Positions 33,119-42,935 of a stretch of DNA of 64,000 nucleotides are shown here, piece by piece. Numbering within the stretch: the stretch's first letter is position 1; each line of letters opens with the position of its first letter. The notes below the pieces were generated by a model. It was given only the letters and a program-made list of their open reading frames with translations, was not told the DNA's origin and did not search any database. Both the position numbers and the translations under genes were made by a program. Source of the stretch: Wocania_A sp965224845 (GTDB taxonomy: Bacteria > Bacteroidota > Bacteroidia > Flavobacteriales > Flavobacteriaceae); assembly GCA_965224845.1 (NCBI GenBank), contig CBDDAJ010000015.1, positions 434,001-498,000 of the forward strand, written 5' to 3'.

Positions 33119-34042
33119 ATGCTTCAAGTTAAAAACATATTTTTTCGCTATAAAAAAGCTCCTGTTTTAAAAGCTATTTCTTTTAAAGTAAATCAAGGTG
33201 AGCATTACTCCATTATTGGAGAAAGCGGGTCTGGTAAAAGCACGCTTTTAAAATTATTATACGGAACATATGATTTAAATGCGGGGCAAATATTCTGGAA
33301 GGGCGAAGAAATTCTGGGGCCAAAACACAACCTTATTATCGGTCCAGAATACATGAAATATGTTGCTCAGGAATTTGATTTGATGCCTTTTATTACAGTA
33401 GCTGAAAATATTGGAGCATTCCTGTCCAATTTTTATCCTGAAGAAAAAAAAGAACGCATTAAAACACTTTTAGATGTAGTAGAATTAGGGGCTTTTGCCA
33501 ACACCAAAGTAAAATACCTTAGTGGTGGTCAAAAACAGAGGGTAGCCTTAGCTAGAGCCATTGCTAAACAACCCGAGATCATTTTATTAGACGAACCTTT
33601 TAGCCATATCGATAATTTTAAAAAACAAGCTTTAAGGAGGCGCTTATTTAAATATCTAAAAGAAAAAAATATTACTTGTATTGTAGCCACTCACGATAAA
33701 GAAGATGTGCTCGCATTTTCTGATCGAATGCTTGTTTTGCACGATACTAAAATTATAGCCAAAGGCACACCTCAAGACATCTATAACAATCCCCAAACAC
33801 CATTAATAGCCTCCTTTTTTGGGGAGTTTAATACTATAAACGATAATATTGTCTATGCCCATCAGCTAGAAGTAGTAAAAAAATCGAAACTTACCGCTAC
33901 TGTAGTTCAATGCTACTTTAAAGGTACTTACTACTTAATTGAGGCCGATTTAGATGGGAAAACAATATACTTTGAGCATTTTGAAGCCCTTAATAAAGGT
34001 ATAAAAACAGCCCTCCTTGTTAAGAAAAAGAATTTACATTAA
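33119..34042 (+). CDS. ABC transporter ATP-binding protein
   Basis: The 307-residue ATPase has Walker A GESGSGKST (near 35), Q-loop VAQEFDLMPF, signature LSGGQKQRVALARA (near 137), Walker B IILLDEPFSHID, and H-loop ATHDKED. A C-terminal extension (~235-305) may be a regulatory TOBE-like domain, as in importers of the PotA/CysA group. No permease gene is adjacent, so the substrate cannot be assigned. The 3' end overlaps that of the convergent GreA-like gene by nine bases. Confidence 0.85.
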   Translation: MLQVKNIFFRYKKAPVLKAISFKVNQGEHYSIIGESGSGKSTLLKLLYGTYDLNAGQIFWKGEEILGPKHNLIIGPEYMKYVAQEFDLMPFITVAENIGAFLSNFYPEEKKERIKTLLDVVELGAFANTKVKYLSGGQKQRVALARAIAKQPEIILLDEPFSHIDNFKKQALRRRLFKYLKEKNITCIVATHDKEDVLAFSDRMLVLHDTKIIAKGTPQDIYNNPQTPLIASFFGEFNTINDNIVYAHQLEVVKKSKLTATVVQCYFKGTYYLIEADLDGKTIYFEHFEALNKGIKTALLVKKKNLH

Positions 34043-34483
34043 TTTTTTAATCTTAAATTTCTGGTTCCTAAAAGAAACCTCATCGCCAACCCCTTTTCCA
34101 ATTAGCAATTGCCCAATGGGAGTGTTTGGAGATATAGCATAAAACGTATTGGCAGCTATTTTAAGCTCACCAGCACTAATGGCTAAATAATAATTAGCTT
34201 TTGTTGTATAAATCACACTTCCTAAGCCCGCTACTTTTGTTGTTTTCTTTATATCAATTCTTGAAAGTATCTCTTTTATTTTAATGATTTCTGCTAATTG
34301 GTTTCCAGCTTTTTCGCGTTCTAGTTGTAGCATTGCACGACCTGTTTCGTGCTTATCTCCCGCACTACTCTTCGTTTCAGATGTTAATGACTCTTGAATT
34401 TCACTTATGGTATTTTGAATAGTTTTCCATCTACTGTTAGTAAATTCCAGGCACAGATTGTATAATTCTTCTTTAATTGCCAT
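34034..34483 (-). CDS. GreA/GreB-like C-terminal domain protein
   Basis: The 149-residue protein has an N-terminal helical region and a C-terminal FKBP-like domain of the GreA/GreB type (GLGSVIYTTKANYYLAISAG, ISPNTPIGQLLIGKGVGDEVSFR). It lacks the canonical full-length GreA coiled coil with its acidic tip, so transcript cleavage is doubtful. It may bind RNA polymerase's secondary channel. It overlaps by one base the start-stop junction with the FAD oxidoreductase. Confidence 0.7.
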   Translation of the reverse strand: MAIKEELYNLCLEFTNSRWKTIQNTISEIQESLTSETKSSAGDKHETGRAMLQLEREKAGNQLAEIIKIKEILSRIDIKKTTKVAGLGSVIYTTKANYYLAISAGELKIAANTFYAISPNTPIGQLLIGKGVGDEVSFRNQKFKIKKLM

Positions 34484-35592
34484 TATACTAATTCTGCTAA
34501 TTCTTTACCAACCAAACTACCAATAGCAACGCCCATACCTCCAAGTCTAACACCACAAAACACATTATTGTGTAATTGTTTAACTATTGCTTTTTTCTGA
34601 TGACCTATACCCATAATTCCGCTCCACCTGTAATCAATTTCAAAAGGCATGTTTGGAAGAATGCTTGTTTTTAAAAGCTCTTCTAATGTATTTTGAATTA
34701 AATCGGTTTGATTCAGCTCTGTGGTTTCTTCTGCTTTAAAATCCAAGTTTCTTCCACCACCAAATAAAATTCGATTATTGATATTTCTAAAATAATAATA
34801 GCCTTTATCTAAATGGAACGCTCCTTTTATATGCAGGTTTTTAATTGGTTTTGTAATTAAAACTTGTGCGCGGGCCGGCTTCACATTTTCATTTAAAAGT
34901 TGTGAAGCAAAACCATTTGTAGCGACTAATAATTTTGAAGTTGAAAACTCAAACTGGTTGGTTTTTACTTTTACAGCATTTTGGTCTTCTGAAAAATGCT
35001 TAACAGTAATATTGTTTAATATTTTAATGCCTTGCCATTGGGCTTTATCGAGTAAAGCCTTCATCATTTTTCCTGTATCTATCTGTCCTTCAAATTCATT
35101 AAAAATGTAATGAGGTTTTATATTTTGAAACTGAAAAATATTCTCTTTTAAACGGTACACATCCTTTTTAAAAAAAGGTTTTAGTAAGCTGTTTATCTGT
35201 GCTTTCTTTGCTAAGCACTCTTCTAATAAATCATCCGTGTTAGAAAATAGCTCATAACCTCCTAATTGATAATAATCAATTATTTTATCTCCTAAAGTTT
35301 CACGCATCAATTGTAACCCATCGATTCTTTTTTTCACCAATTGAATAATCTCATTTTCAGAATGCGTCTTTAAATCATCTATGATTTCGCTTAAGCTGCC
35401 AAAGCATGCAAAGCCAGCATTTTTAGTACTTGCCCCCTGCGGTAAAACACCTCTTTCTAAAACTAGGATATTAGATTTTGGAAAACGCTTCTTAAGATGT
35501 AGCGCACAATTTAAACCAACAATACCACTACCAACGATGGTGTAATCTACGTTAGTAAGCCATGATTTAATTTCCCAATAAGATAAGTTCAA
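34483..35592 (-). CDS. FAD-dependent oxidoreductase (DAO family)
   Basis: The 369-residue protein has an N-terminal dinucleotide-binding motif (YTIVGSGIVGLNCALHLKKRFP, near 17) and the DAO-family FAD contacts GVLPQGASTKNAGFACFG. The C-terminal part has GVRLGGMGVAIGSLVGKELA. It probably oxidises an amine or amino acid. The substrate is unknown. It precedes the GreA-like gene with an overlapping stop/start and follows the sulfatase gene by a few bases. Confidence 0.87.
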   Translation of the reverse strand: MNLSYWEIKSWLTNVDYTIVGSGIVGLNCALHLKKRFPKSNILVLERGVLPQGASTKNAGFACFGSLSEIIDDLKTHSENEIIQLVKKRIDGLQLMRETLGDKIIDYYQLGGYELFSNTDDLLEECLAKKAQINSLLKPFFKKDVYRLKENIFQFQNIKPHYIFNEFEGQIDTGKMMKALLDKAQWQGIKILNNITVKHFSEDQNAVKVKTNQFEFSTSKLLVATNGFASQLLNENVKPARAQVLITKPIKNLHIKGAFHLDKGYYYFRNINNRILFGGGRNLDFKAEETTELNQTDLIQNTLEELLKTSILPNMPFEIDYRWSGIMGIGHQKKAIVKQLHNNVFCGVRLGGMGVAIGSLVGKELAELV

Positions 35593-35596
35593 AATA

Positions 35597-37120
35597 TTAT
35601 TTTTTTTCTTGCTCTAAAGCTAGTTTTAATGCTTCTAACTTATCTGGATAAGACAATGCTAAATTATGTTGTTGGGCTCTATCGTCTTTTAAATTATATA
35701 GCTGGTAAATCGTATCTCTACCTGTTTCTATATTTACCCATTTATTCGTTATTTTCGATCCTTTGTGAGGCGGTATCAAAACCCAATCGCCTTGCCTGTA
35801 TGTTGTAATACCATTTTGCCCTAAAATAAGGCCTTCTCTTCCCGTAGAAGACTTCCCTAAAAAAGCATCTAGTATATTTTCACTATCTGGAGTTGTATTC
35901 TTTTGTCCTGTTAACGCTGCAAAAGATGCCGTAAAGTCCATTTGAGATACTAAAGCATCCGATATCCCTGGTTTTATTGTTCCTTTCCATCTCACCATAA
36001 AAGGTACATGCGTTCCAGCATCAAAAAGACTATACTTGCCTCCTCGCAATCCTCCCTTTGGGGTATGTTTCCCTATTTTAATAACAGCATCATCTTTATA
36101 ACCATCATCTAAAACAGGTCCGTTATCACTGGAAAAGATAACTATGGTGTTTTCAGAAAGTCCTAATTTATCTAATTCATCTAAAAATTGACCAACAGCC
36201 CAATCTGCTTCAACAATAACATCTCCTCTTGGACCTAAGCCCGATTTACCTGCAAACCGTGGATGGGGTATTCTAGGAACATGGGGTTGGTGTAAGGCAT
36301 AAAACAAGAAAAAAGGCTTGTCTTTATTTTGGTTGATATATTTAATAGATTCCCTTAAAAAATCGTCACTCATATTTTCATCAGTAAATAAAGCCGATTT
36401 CCCGCCTTTCATATATCCAATTCTGGAAATTCCATTATGAATACTCATATCATGACCATGACTTGGGTGTACTTTTAATAACTCCGGGTGCTCCCTTCCT
36501 GTAGGTTCGCCTTCAAAGTTCTTTTGATAACTAACATAAATAGGGTCTTTTTCTGTTAACCCAACAACCGTATGGTTTTCTACATACACCGATGGTACTC
36601 TATCGTTAGTAGAAGCCATAATATAAGCGTAATCAAACCCTATTTCTAATGGCCCAGGAGCAATCTTGTTATTCCAATTCATATTGGCATCTCCCAAGCC
36701 TAAATGCCATTTTCCTATAACTCCTGTTTTATATCCAGCACCCTGTAACATTGATGGTAGCGTTTGCTTCCCTAACTCAAAAAGCAATGGCGCATTCCCA
36801 GGTAAAACCTTTGCTCTTTTTGATCTAAAAGGATAGGTTCCAGATAATAATGAGTATCTACTTGGAGTGCAGGTTGGCGATGTAGCATATCCGTTTGTAA
36901 ATCGAATACCCTCATGAGCTATTCGATCTATATTTGGAGTTAATAATTCTGTTGAACCATAACTGCTAACATCTCCAAAGCCTAAATCGTCTGCATATAT
37001 AACAACAATATTGGGTAGGTTCTTCTTATGCCTTGGTTCTAAATCTTTTTTAGAATCATCTTTACAACTTACAAAAACAATTAAAAAAATTATACTCAAA
37101 ATTTTACTGTAAGCCTTCAT
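35597..37120 (-). CDS. Sulfatase (S1 family), lipoprotein
   Basis: The 507-residue protein has a lipobox (IFLIVFVSCKDD). The formylglycine site is TSPTCTPSRYSLLSGTYPFRS (C-x-P-x-R, near 82). Metal ligands appear in IYADDLGFGDVSSYG and FSSDNGPVLDDG. It removes sulfate esters from a glycan or aryl substrate, as expected in a marine flavobacterium. An anaerobic or aerobic maturase must supply formylglycine; none is in the window. It is the first gene of a minus-strand set with the oxidoreductase and the GreA-like gene. Confidence 0.93.
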   Translation of the reverse strand: MKAYSKILSIIFLIVFVSCKDDSKKDLEPRHKKNLPNIVVIYADDLGFGDVSSYGSTELLTPNIDRIAHEGIRFTNGYATSPTCTPSRYSLLSGTYPFRSKRAKVLPGNAPLLFELGKQTLPSMLQGAGYKTGVIGKWHLGLGDANMNWNNKIAPGPLEIGFDYAYIMASTNDRVPSVYVENHTVVGLTEKDPIYVSYQKNFEGEPTGREHPELLKVHPSHGHDMSIHNGISRIGYMKGGKSALFTDENMSDDFLRESIKYINQNKDKPFFLFYALHQPHVPRIPHPRFAGKSGLGPRGDVIVEADWAVGQFLDELDKLGLSENTIVIFSSDNGPVLDDGYKDDAVIKIGKHTPKGGLRGGKYSLFDAGTHVPFMVRWKGTIKPGISDALVSQMDFTASFAALTGQKNTTPDSENILDAFLGKSSTGREGLILGQNGITTYRQGDWVLIPPHKGSKITNKWVNIETGRDTIYQLYNLKDDRAQQHNLALSYPDKLEALKLALEQEKK

Positions 37121-37190
37121 AAGTTCTAGTATCTTGATTATTATACCATTTCAAACAAGAACTGGTATTGTTATATTAAAAAAACTAAAT

Positions 37191-37221
37191 TAAAAAAAAA
37201 CTCCGAAATTGCTTTCGGAGT
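37191..37221 (-). terminator. Terminator after accC (minus strand)
   Basis: On the minus strand, ACTCCGAAA and TTTCGGAGT pair around a four-base loop and run into a T-rich tail. This ends the fabH-accB-accC set. Confidence 0.85.
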
Positions 37222-37229
37222 CTTATTAT

Positions 37230-38582
37230 TTATTCTTCAATTTGCTTTTCCATTACAAAGTCTTCCATAAATTTAGTGGTATAATTTCCTGCTAAATAAT
37301 CCGGATGATCCATTAACTGCCTGTGAAATGGAATTGTAGTTTTAATCCCTTCAATTACGAACTCATCTAAAGCACGTTTCATTTTGTTAATAGCCTCTTC
37401 TCTGGTTTGTGCCGTTGTAATTAACTTGGCAATCATAGAATCGTAATTTGGCGGAATTGAGTACCCTGCATACACATGGGTATCTAATCGCACACCATGA
37501 CCTCCAGGAGCATGCAATGTTGTAATTTTTCCTGGCGATGGTCTGAAATCGTTAAAGGGGTCTTCTGCATTTATTCTACATTCAATAGAATGCAGGTTTG
37601 GTGTATAGTTTTTACCAGAAATTGGAACGCCGGCCGCTACCAGAATTTGTTCTCGAATTAAATCGAAATCAATTACTTGCTCGGTAATTGGGTGTTCCAC
37701 CTGGATACGTGTATTCATTTCCATAAAATAGAAGTTTCTATGCTTATCAACTAAAAACTCTACAGTTCCTGCCCCTTCGTATTTAATGTATTCTGATGCT
37801 TTTACAGCTGCTTCTCCCATTTTTTTGCGAAGTGCTTTCGTCATGAATGGAGAAGGTACTTCCTCTGTTAGTTTTTGATGACGGCGTTGTACCGAGCAAT
37901 CTCTTTCTGACAGGTGGCATGCCTTACCCGTAGAATCTCCTACAATTTGAATTTCAATATGCCTTGGTTCTTCAATTAGCTTTTCCATATACATATCGTC
38001 ATTTCCAAAAGCAGCTTTACTTTCTTGTCGAGCAGAATCCCAAGCATCTTTAAGGTCTTCAGGCTTCCAAACCGCTCTCATACCTTTTCCTCCACCCCCG
38101 GCAGAGGCTTTAAGCATTACAGGATAACCTGTTTCTTTTGCTGTTTTTTCACATGCTTCAAAAGACTCAATAACACCTTCGCTTCCCGGTACACAAGGCA
38201 CACCTGCAGCAATCATAGTTGCTTTAGCATTGGCTTTGTCTCCCATTCTGTCAATCATCTCAGGAGAAGCTCCAATAAATTTAATATCGTGCTCTTCACA
38301 AATTTTAGAAAATTTAGCATTCTCTGACAAAAACCCATATCCAGGGTGAATAGCATCAGCATTAGTAATTTCGGCAGCAGCTATAACATTAGACATCTTT
38401 AAATAGGATTCGCTACTTGCTGGTGGTCCAATACAAACAGCCTCGTCTGCAAACTTAACATGTAAACTATCTGCATCAGCTGTAGAATATACAGCTACGG
38501 TTTTAATGCCCATTTCTTTACAGGTTCTAATAACACGTAGTGCTATTTCTCCTCTGTTGGCAATTAATATTTTTTTAAACAT
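37230..38582 (-). CDS. accC: Biotin carboxylase subunit of acetyl-CoA carboxylase
   Basis: The 450-residue enzyme starts MFKKILIANRGEIALRVIR. It has the ATP-grasp glycine loop KASAGGGGKGMRAVW and the catalytic EMNTRIQVEHPITEQVIDFDLI motif. It carboxylates the biotin of AccB in fatty-acid synthesis. It lies 75 bases after accB in the order fabH-accB-accC, conserved in Bacteroidota. Confidence 0.97.
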   Translation of the reverse strand: MFKKILIANRGEIALRVIRTCKEMGIKTVAVYSTADADSLHVKFADEAVCIGPPASSESYLKMSNVIAAAEITNADAIHPGYGFLSENAKFSKICEEHDIKFIGASPEMIDRMGDKANAKATMIAAGVPCVPGSEGVIESFEACEKTAKETGYPVMLKASAGGGGKGMRAVWKPEDLKDAWDSARQESKAAFGNDDMYMEKLIEEPRHIEIQIVGDSTGKACHLSERDCSVQRRHQKLTEEVPSPFMTKALRKKMGEAAVKASEYIKYEGAGTVEFLVDKHRNFYFMEMNTRIQVEHPITEQVIDFDLIREQILVAAGVPISGKNYTPNLHSIECRINAEDPFNDFRPSPGKITTLHAPGGHGVRLDTHVYAGYSIPPNYDSMIAKLITTAQTREEAINKMKRALDEFVIEGIKTTIPFHRQLMDHPDYLAGNYTTKFMEDFVMEKQIEE

Positions 38583-38657
38583 AACTTTTAAATATTTAAA
38601 ATTTCAAATTCCAAATTCCAATAGATTAGGAATTGTATTTTGGAATTTTAAATTTGG

Positions 38658-39143
38658 TTATGATGGGTCTACCAAAAATAATGGTTGATCAAATTCTACT
38701 GGCGAAGAGTCATCAACTAATACCTTAACGATCTTTCCAGATACCTCAGATTCTATTTCGTTGAAAAGTTTCATGGCTTCTATAATACACAATACGTCTC
38801 CTTCTGCTATAGTCTGCCCAACTTCAACAAATAAAGGTTTATCTGGCGATGGCTTTCTATAAAAGGTTCCTATTATTGGTGATTTTATAGTTATATATTT
38901 TGAGTCCTCTGTTGCCGCCGGAGCTGCAGGTTGTTGAGCTGCTGCAGGCGCACTGGCTTCAACTACTACAGGTGCTGCTGCTACCTGAGGTATTTGAGTT
39001 GCCGGAACTTGATGTACAATTGTAGTATCGGATTCCGATCCTGTTTTAATAGTGATTTTTATATCATCCATTTCCAATTTAACTTCGCTAGCACCAGACT
39101 TGGCAACAAACTTAATTAAATTTTGAATTTCTTTAATATCCAT
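38658..39143 (-). CDS. accB: Biotin carboxyl carrier protein
   Basis: The 161-residue protein has an N-terminal helical part, an Ala/Pro-rich linker (VVEASAPAAAQQPAAPAATE), and a C-terminal biotinyl domain with the biotinylated lysine in CIIEAMKLFNEIES. It carries CO2 between AccC and the carboxyltransferase. It is 28 bases from fabH on the same strand. Confidence 0.97.
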   Translation of the reverse strand: MDIKEIQNLIKFVAKSGASEVKLEMDDIKITIKTGSESDTTIVHQVPATQIPQVAAAPVVVEASAPAAAQQPAAPAATEDSKYITIKSPIIGTFYRKPSPDKPLFVEVGQTIAEGDVLCIIEAMKLFNEIESEVSGKIVKVLVDDSSPVEFDQPLFLVDPS

Positions 39144-39171
39144 AATTTTGCTTATTAGTTAGTGGTTAGTT

Positions 39172-40167
39172 TTATGAATTATATGCCCATTTTAGGTAAA
39201 TAGATCCCCAGTTAAATCCGCCTCCAAATGCGGCAAATATTAAATTATCTCCTTTCTTTAACTGCGATTCGTAATCATTTAAAAGTAAGGGTAAGGTTGC
39301 CGATGTTGTATTACCATACTTATGTATATTCATCATCACCTTTTCTTCTTCCAAATCTATTCTGCTGGCAGTAGCATCAATAATACGTTTATTTGCTTGA
39401 TGTGCTACTAACCAATCAACGCTATCTTTAGTTAAATTATTACGTTCTAAAATTTTAACGGTAGCATCAGCCATATTAAATACGGCGTTTTTAAATACCG
39501 TTCGCCCTTCCTGAAATGCACAATGTGCTCCTTTTTCAATGGCTTCAGGGGTTATAGGAAATGACGAGCCTCCATATGTAGCTTGCAAAAATGCTCTACC
39601 TGTGCCATCACTCCTAAGGTACTCATCTTTCAACCCTACATTTTCTTCTGTAGGCTCAAAAAAAACAGCGCCTGCTCCATCTCCAAAAATAATGCAAGTA
39701 GCTCTGTCTTTATAATTAATCATTGAAGACATTTTATCGGCTCCAATTAAAAGGACATTTTTATAACTTCCTGATTCTATATATTTAGCTGCAACCGACA
39801 TTCCGAAAAGAAAACTGGAACAGGCCGCGTCTAAATCAAAAGAAAAAGCATTAACCGCTCCAATATTACTGGCTGTATAAGCTGCAGTTGATGCGGCTTT
39901 CATATCGGGTGTTGCAGTTGCTACTATAACGAGTTCTATATCTTCTGGGTTTATACCCCTCTTCTTTATAAGATCTTTAGCGGCATTAATGGCTAAAAAA
40001 GAAGTGCCTTTGCCTTCACCTTTAAGTATACGACGTTCTTTTATTCCTGTTCGGGTAGTTATCCATTCGTCGTTCGTATCAACCATGGTCTCAAGAATTT
40101 GATTGGTTAATACATATTCTGGCACATATGCGCCTACAGCTGTAATTGCCGCTGAGGTTTTACTCAT
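39172..40167 (-). CDS. fabH: Beta-ketoacyl-ACP synthase III
   Basis: The start at 40167 (MSKTSAAITAVGAYVP) agrees with other FabH proteins. The longer frame from 40212 adds an unlikely extension. The ~331-residue enzyme has catalytic Cys in DLDAACSSFLFGM (near 115), His in WLVAHQANKRIIDA, and Asn in HKYGNTTSATLPLLL. It starts fatty-acid synthesis from acetyl-CoA and malonyl-ACP. Confidence 0.95.
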   Translation of the reverse strand: MSKTSAAITAVGAYVPEYVLTNQILETMVDTNDEWITTRTGIKERRILKGEGKGTSFLAINAAKDLIKKRGINPEDIELVIVATATPDMKAASTAAYTASNIGAVNAFSFDLDAACSSFLFGMSVAAKYIESGSYKNVLLIGADKMSSMINYKDRATCIIFGDGAGAVFFEPTEENVGLKDEYLRSDGTGRAFLQATYGGSSFPITPEAIEKGAHCAFQEGRTVFKNAVFNMADATVKILERNNLTKDSVDWLVAHQANKRIIDATASRIDLEEEKVMMNIHKYGNTTSATLPLLLNDYESQLKKGDNLIFAAFGGGFNWGSIYLKWAYNS

Positions 40168-40304
40168 AACTTTATAGTTAATTTGACCAATAAAAACATT
40201 AAAATTGGACAAAAACGTTCAAAATTTCGTGAAAACTACTAAATTTTAGCTAAATAACACACAAATTATGCGTTTTTGTCTTTTAGAAAACACATATCAT
40301 AAAA

Positions 40305-40328
40305 AAAACGCTCACAGGTGAGCGTTTT
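40305..40328 (-). terminator. Terminator after rpmF (minus strand)
   Basis: AAAACGCTCAC and GTGAGCGTTTT pair around a two-base loop. On the minus strand a T run follows. It separates rpmF from fabH. Confidence 0.85.
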
Positions 40329-40348
40329 ATAATATGCGTGCATAATAC

Positions 40349-40552
40349 TTATGCTACGTTTTCTACTTCTTCTGAGTTATCAATTAAAACTTGACCTCTA
40401 TAATATAGTTTCCCTTCATGCCAGTGTGCTCTATGATATAAATGAGCTTCACCAGTTGTTGGACATGTAGCAATCTGTGGCGCAGTTGCTTTGTAATGTG
40501 TTCTTCTTTTATCTCTTCTTGTTCTAGAGATTTTTCTTTTAGGATGTGCCAT
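40349..40552 (-). CDS. rpmF: 50S ribosomal protein L32
   Basis: The 67-residue basic protein MAHPKRKISRTRRDKRRTHYKAT is diagnostic for L32. It follows the DUF177 gene by eight bases, a very conserved pairing in bacteria. Confidence 0.97.
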   Translation of the reverse strand: MAHPKRKISRTRRDKRRTHYKATAPQIATCPTTGEAHLYHRAHWHEGKLYYRGQVLIDNSEEVENVA

Positions 40553-40560
40553 GTTTTATG

Positions 40561-41106
40561 TTATTTATCCGTTAATAGTTTTTTTAATGTATTCCATCGA
40601 GGGTCAATGTCCTCGTTAGTATCTTTATTTTCTTTGTGCTTTGGACTTAATTCTTCTAGTTTTTCAAGTATTTCAGAGTTTAGTGTGCCGTCTTCAATTC
40701 CAGGATGTACGCGCTTAATGGGTACCGAAAGCACAATTAATTCGTAAATATATTGTTGAATATTAATCTCGTATGTTCCATGAGGAACAATTAGAATATC
40801 AATATTTTCATCGTTATATTCATCTCCAAACTTAACCACTAAATCAAATTCATTTTTAATAGTTTGATTAAATGGTTCATTTGTTAGATCGCAATTAATG
40901 TTAACATATCCTGAAGCTTTAAAATGTAATTCCAGCAGTGTTGTTTTTTTTTCTAATTCAACATCTACCTGGATATCTACATTATTAAACTCCTCATACT
41001 CAAAATGCTCAAAGAACGTTTGCTCAATTTTATACTCAAAATGATGTTTCCCTATCTTTAACCCTACAAATGGAATTGTAAACTCTTTCAATGGCTTCAT
41101 TATCAC
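40561..41106 (-). CDS. DUF177 (YceD) protein
   Basis: The 181-residue protein belongs to the YceD/DUF177 family encoded upstream of rpmF. Visible features are the N-terminal strand KEFTIPFVGLKIGKHHFEY, the CDLTNEPF region, and SVPIKRVHPG near the C-terminus. In other organisms it is linked to 23S rRNA maturation or ribosome assembly. It forms an operon with rpmF. Confidence 0.9.
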   Translation of the reverse strand: MIMKPLKEFTIPFVGLKIGKHHFEYKIEQTFFEHFEYEEFNNVDIQVDVELEKKTTLLELHFKASGYVNINCDLTNEPFNQTIKNEFDLVVKFGDEYNDENIDILIVPHGTYEINIQQYIYELIVLSVPIKRVHPGIEDGTLNSEILEKLEELSPKHKENKDTNEDIDPRWNTLKKLLTDK

Positions 41107-41174
41107 ATCTATTTTGAGCCTGCAAATATATAACTTTTTTATTTACGCAACTCTACTTATAAACATTTTTTTGT

Positions 41175-42233
41175 TTATATCTTTTTCGGTGCTTTTTTTA
41201 ATGGATTAGAAGTAAGTTGCTCGTAATCAACCCTGTTCTTAAATATTTTTATAGCAGTAAACATCGCTTCTTTAAATGAGTTCTCGTCTGCCACTCCTTT
41301 TCCTGCTATTTCGTATGCTGTTCCATGATCGGGAGACGTTCTGACTTTATTTAAACCCGCAGTATAATTAACCCCTTGACCAAAAGATAATGTTTTAAAA
41401 GGGATAAGCCCCTGGTCGTGATATGCTGCTATAATGGCATCAAAATTTTTATAATTGTTTGACCCAAAAAAGCTGTCGGCAGCATAAGGCCCGTAAACTA
41501 ACTTGCCTTCGTTTTTCATTTTTTCAAGTGTAGGTCGTAATACATCATCATCTTCACTACCTATTACTCCATTGTCACCGGTATGCGGATTAATTCCTAA
41601 AACAGCAATCTTTGGTTTTCTTATTTTAAAATCTTTCTCAAGAGATTTATAAACCGTGTTAATCTTTTTAATAATCAATTCTTCCGAAATATGCTCTACA
41701 ATATCTTTTACGGGTACATGATCGGTTAACAGGCCTACTCTTAAAGAATCATTTACCATAAACATTAAACTTTCGCCTTCTAATTCTTTTGCCAAATAAT
41801 CTGTATGCCCTGGGAAATTAAATACTTCAGATTGGATATTATGCTTATTAATTGGCGCAGTTACTAAAACATCAATAATCCCTTTTTTTAATGCTTTTGT
41901 TGCGGCCTCTAATGATTTTATAGCAAATGCTCCAATCTTAATGCTTTCTTTTCCAAATTCTATGTCTACATGTTCATTCCAGCAATTAAAAATATTAACT
42001 TTTCCATGTACCAATTGCTCTAGGTTATTAATATTATTTAATCTTATTGGCGATTTAAAATGTGTTTTTAAAAACCCCATAGTTTTTGCTGAAGCGAAAA
42101 TTACTGGCGTGCAAAAATCCAAAACCCTATGATCTTCAAATGTTTTTAAAACAATTTCGCCACCAATACCATTTAAGTCTCCTATAGATATTCCAACAAT
42201 TATATTTTCTGCTTTCTTCATAAAAAATGACAA
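41175..42233 (-). CDS. pdxA: 4-hydroxythreonine-4-phosphate dehydrogenase
   Basis: The ~352-residue protein has the PdxA motifs GISIGDLNGIGGEIVLKTF, VTAPINKHNIQ, FPGHTDYLA (metal His), and AYHDQGLIPFKTLSFGQGVNYTAGL. It works in the DXP-dependent pyridoxal phosphate pathway. The initial Met residues MSFFMKK leave two start options, 42233 or 42221. It is divergent from ribE. Confidence 0.95.
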   Translation of the reverse strand: MSFFMKKAENIIVGISIGDLNGIGGEIVLKTFEDHRVLDFCTPVIFASAKTMGFLKTHFKSPIRLNNINNLEQLVHGKVNIFNCWNEHVDIEFGKESIKIGAFAIKSLEAATKALKKGIIDVLVTAPINKHNIQSEVFNFPGHTDYLAKELEGESLMFMVNDSLRVGLLTDHVPVKDIVEHISEELIIKKINTVYKSLEKDFKIRKPKIAVLGINPHTGDNGVIGSEDDDVLRPTLEKMKNEGKLVYGPYAADSFFGSNNYKNFDAIIAAYHDQGLIPFKTLSFGQGVNYTAGLNKVRTSPDHGTAYEIAGKGVADENSFKEAMFTAIKIFKNRVDYEQLTSNPLKKAPKKI

Positions 42234-42289
42234 CTTTTGTTTGTAATTTTCATTTAGCCTTTACAGGTTTTTAAATGAAAAAATTCACG

Positions 42290-42297
42290 TATTTTTG
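42290..42297 (+). promoter_or_regulatory. -7 promoter element of ribE
   Basis: TATTTTTG matches TAnnTTTG, 36 bases before the ribE ATG at 42333. No FMN riboswitch was seen in the short leader. Confidence 0.45.
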
Positions 42298-42332
42298 ATA
42301 TTGCAAATTTAACCAAATAAACAGATAATATT

Positions 42333-42935
42333 ATGTTCACAGGAATTATTGAAGACGTAGGGGTTATTACCTCTTTAAATAAAGAGCTAAATAATCTACA
42401 TATTTCAATAAAAAGTTCAATCACTTCTGAATTAAAAATAGACCAAAGTATTGCTCATAATGGTGTTTGTTTAACCGTTATTGAGATTAATGATGATACA
42501 TACACGGTTACTGCTATTAAAGAAACTTTAGAGAAAACTAATTTAGAAACCTTAAAAATTAACGATAAAGTAAACCTTGAACGCGCTATGAAATTAGGTG
42601 ACAGACTTGATGGACATATTGTTCAGGGGCATGTTGACCAAACAGCTGTTTGCACTAATATTGAAGAAGATAATGGTAGCTGGGTGTTTACTTTTAAATA
42701 CGATTCTAAATTAAATAATTTAACTATAGAAAAGGGATCAATAACTATTAATGGAACTAGCTTAACCGTTGTAAATTCAAAAAAGGATAGTTTTAGTGTG
42801 GCTATTATACCATATACGTATGAGCATACAAATTTTAACGCCTTTAAAATAGGAACCGTTGTAAATTTAGAGTTTGATGTTTTAGGAAAATATGTTGCAA
42901 AGCTCTTAGAGTCGAACCTGTTAAAAAATAACTAG
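42333..42935 (+). CDS. ribE: Riboflavin synthase alpha chain
   Basis: The 200-residue protein has two tandem lumazine-binding domains: MFTGIIEDVG at the start, SIAHNGVCLTVIEI near 43, GHIVQGHVDQTA near 100, and SITINGTSLTVV in the second repeat. It condenses two lumazine molecules to riboflavin. The stop codon overlaps by a few bases the end of the convergent small gene. Confidence 0.96.
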   Translation: MFTGIIEDVGVITSLNKELNNLHISIKSSITSELKIDQSIAHNGVCLTVIEINDDTYTVTAIKETLEKTNLETLKINDKVNLERAMKLGDRLDGHIVQGHVDQTAVCTNIEEDNGSWVFTFKYDSKLNNLTIEKGSITINGTSLTVVNSKKDSFSVAIIPYTYEHTNFNAFKIGTVVNLEFDVLGKYVAKLLESNLLKNN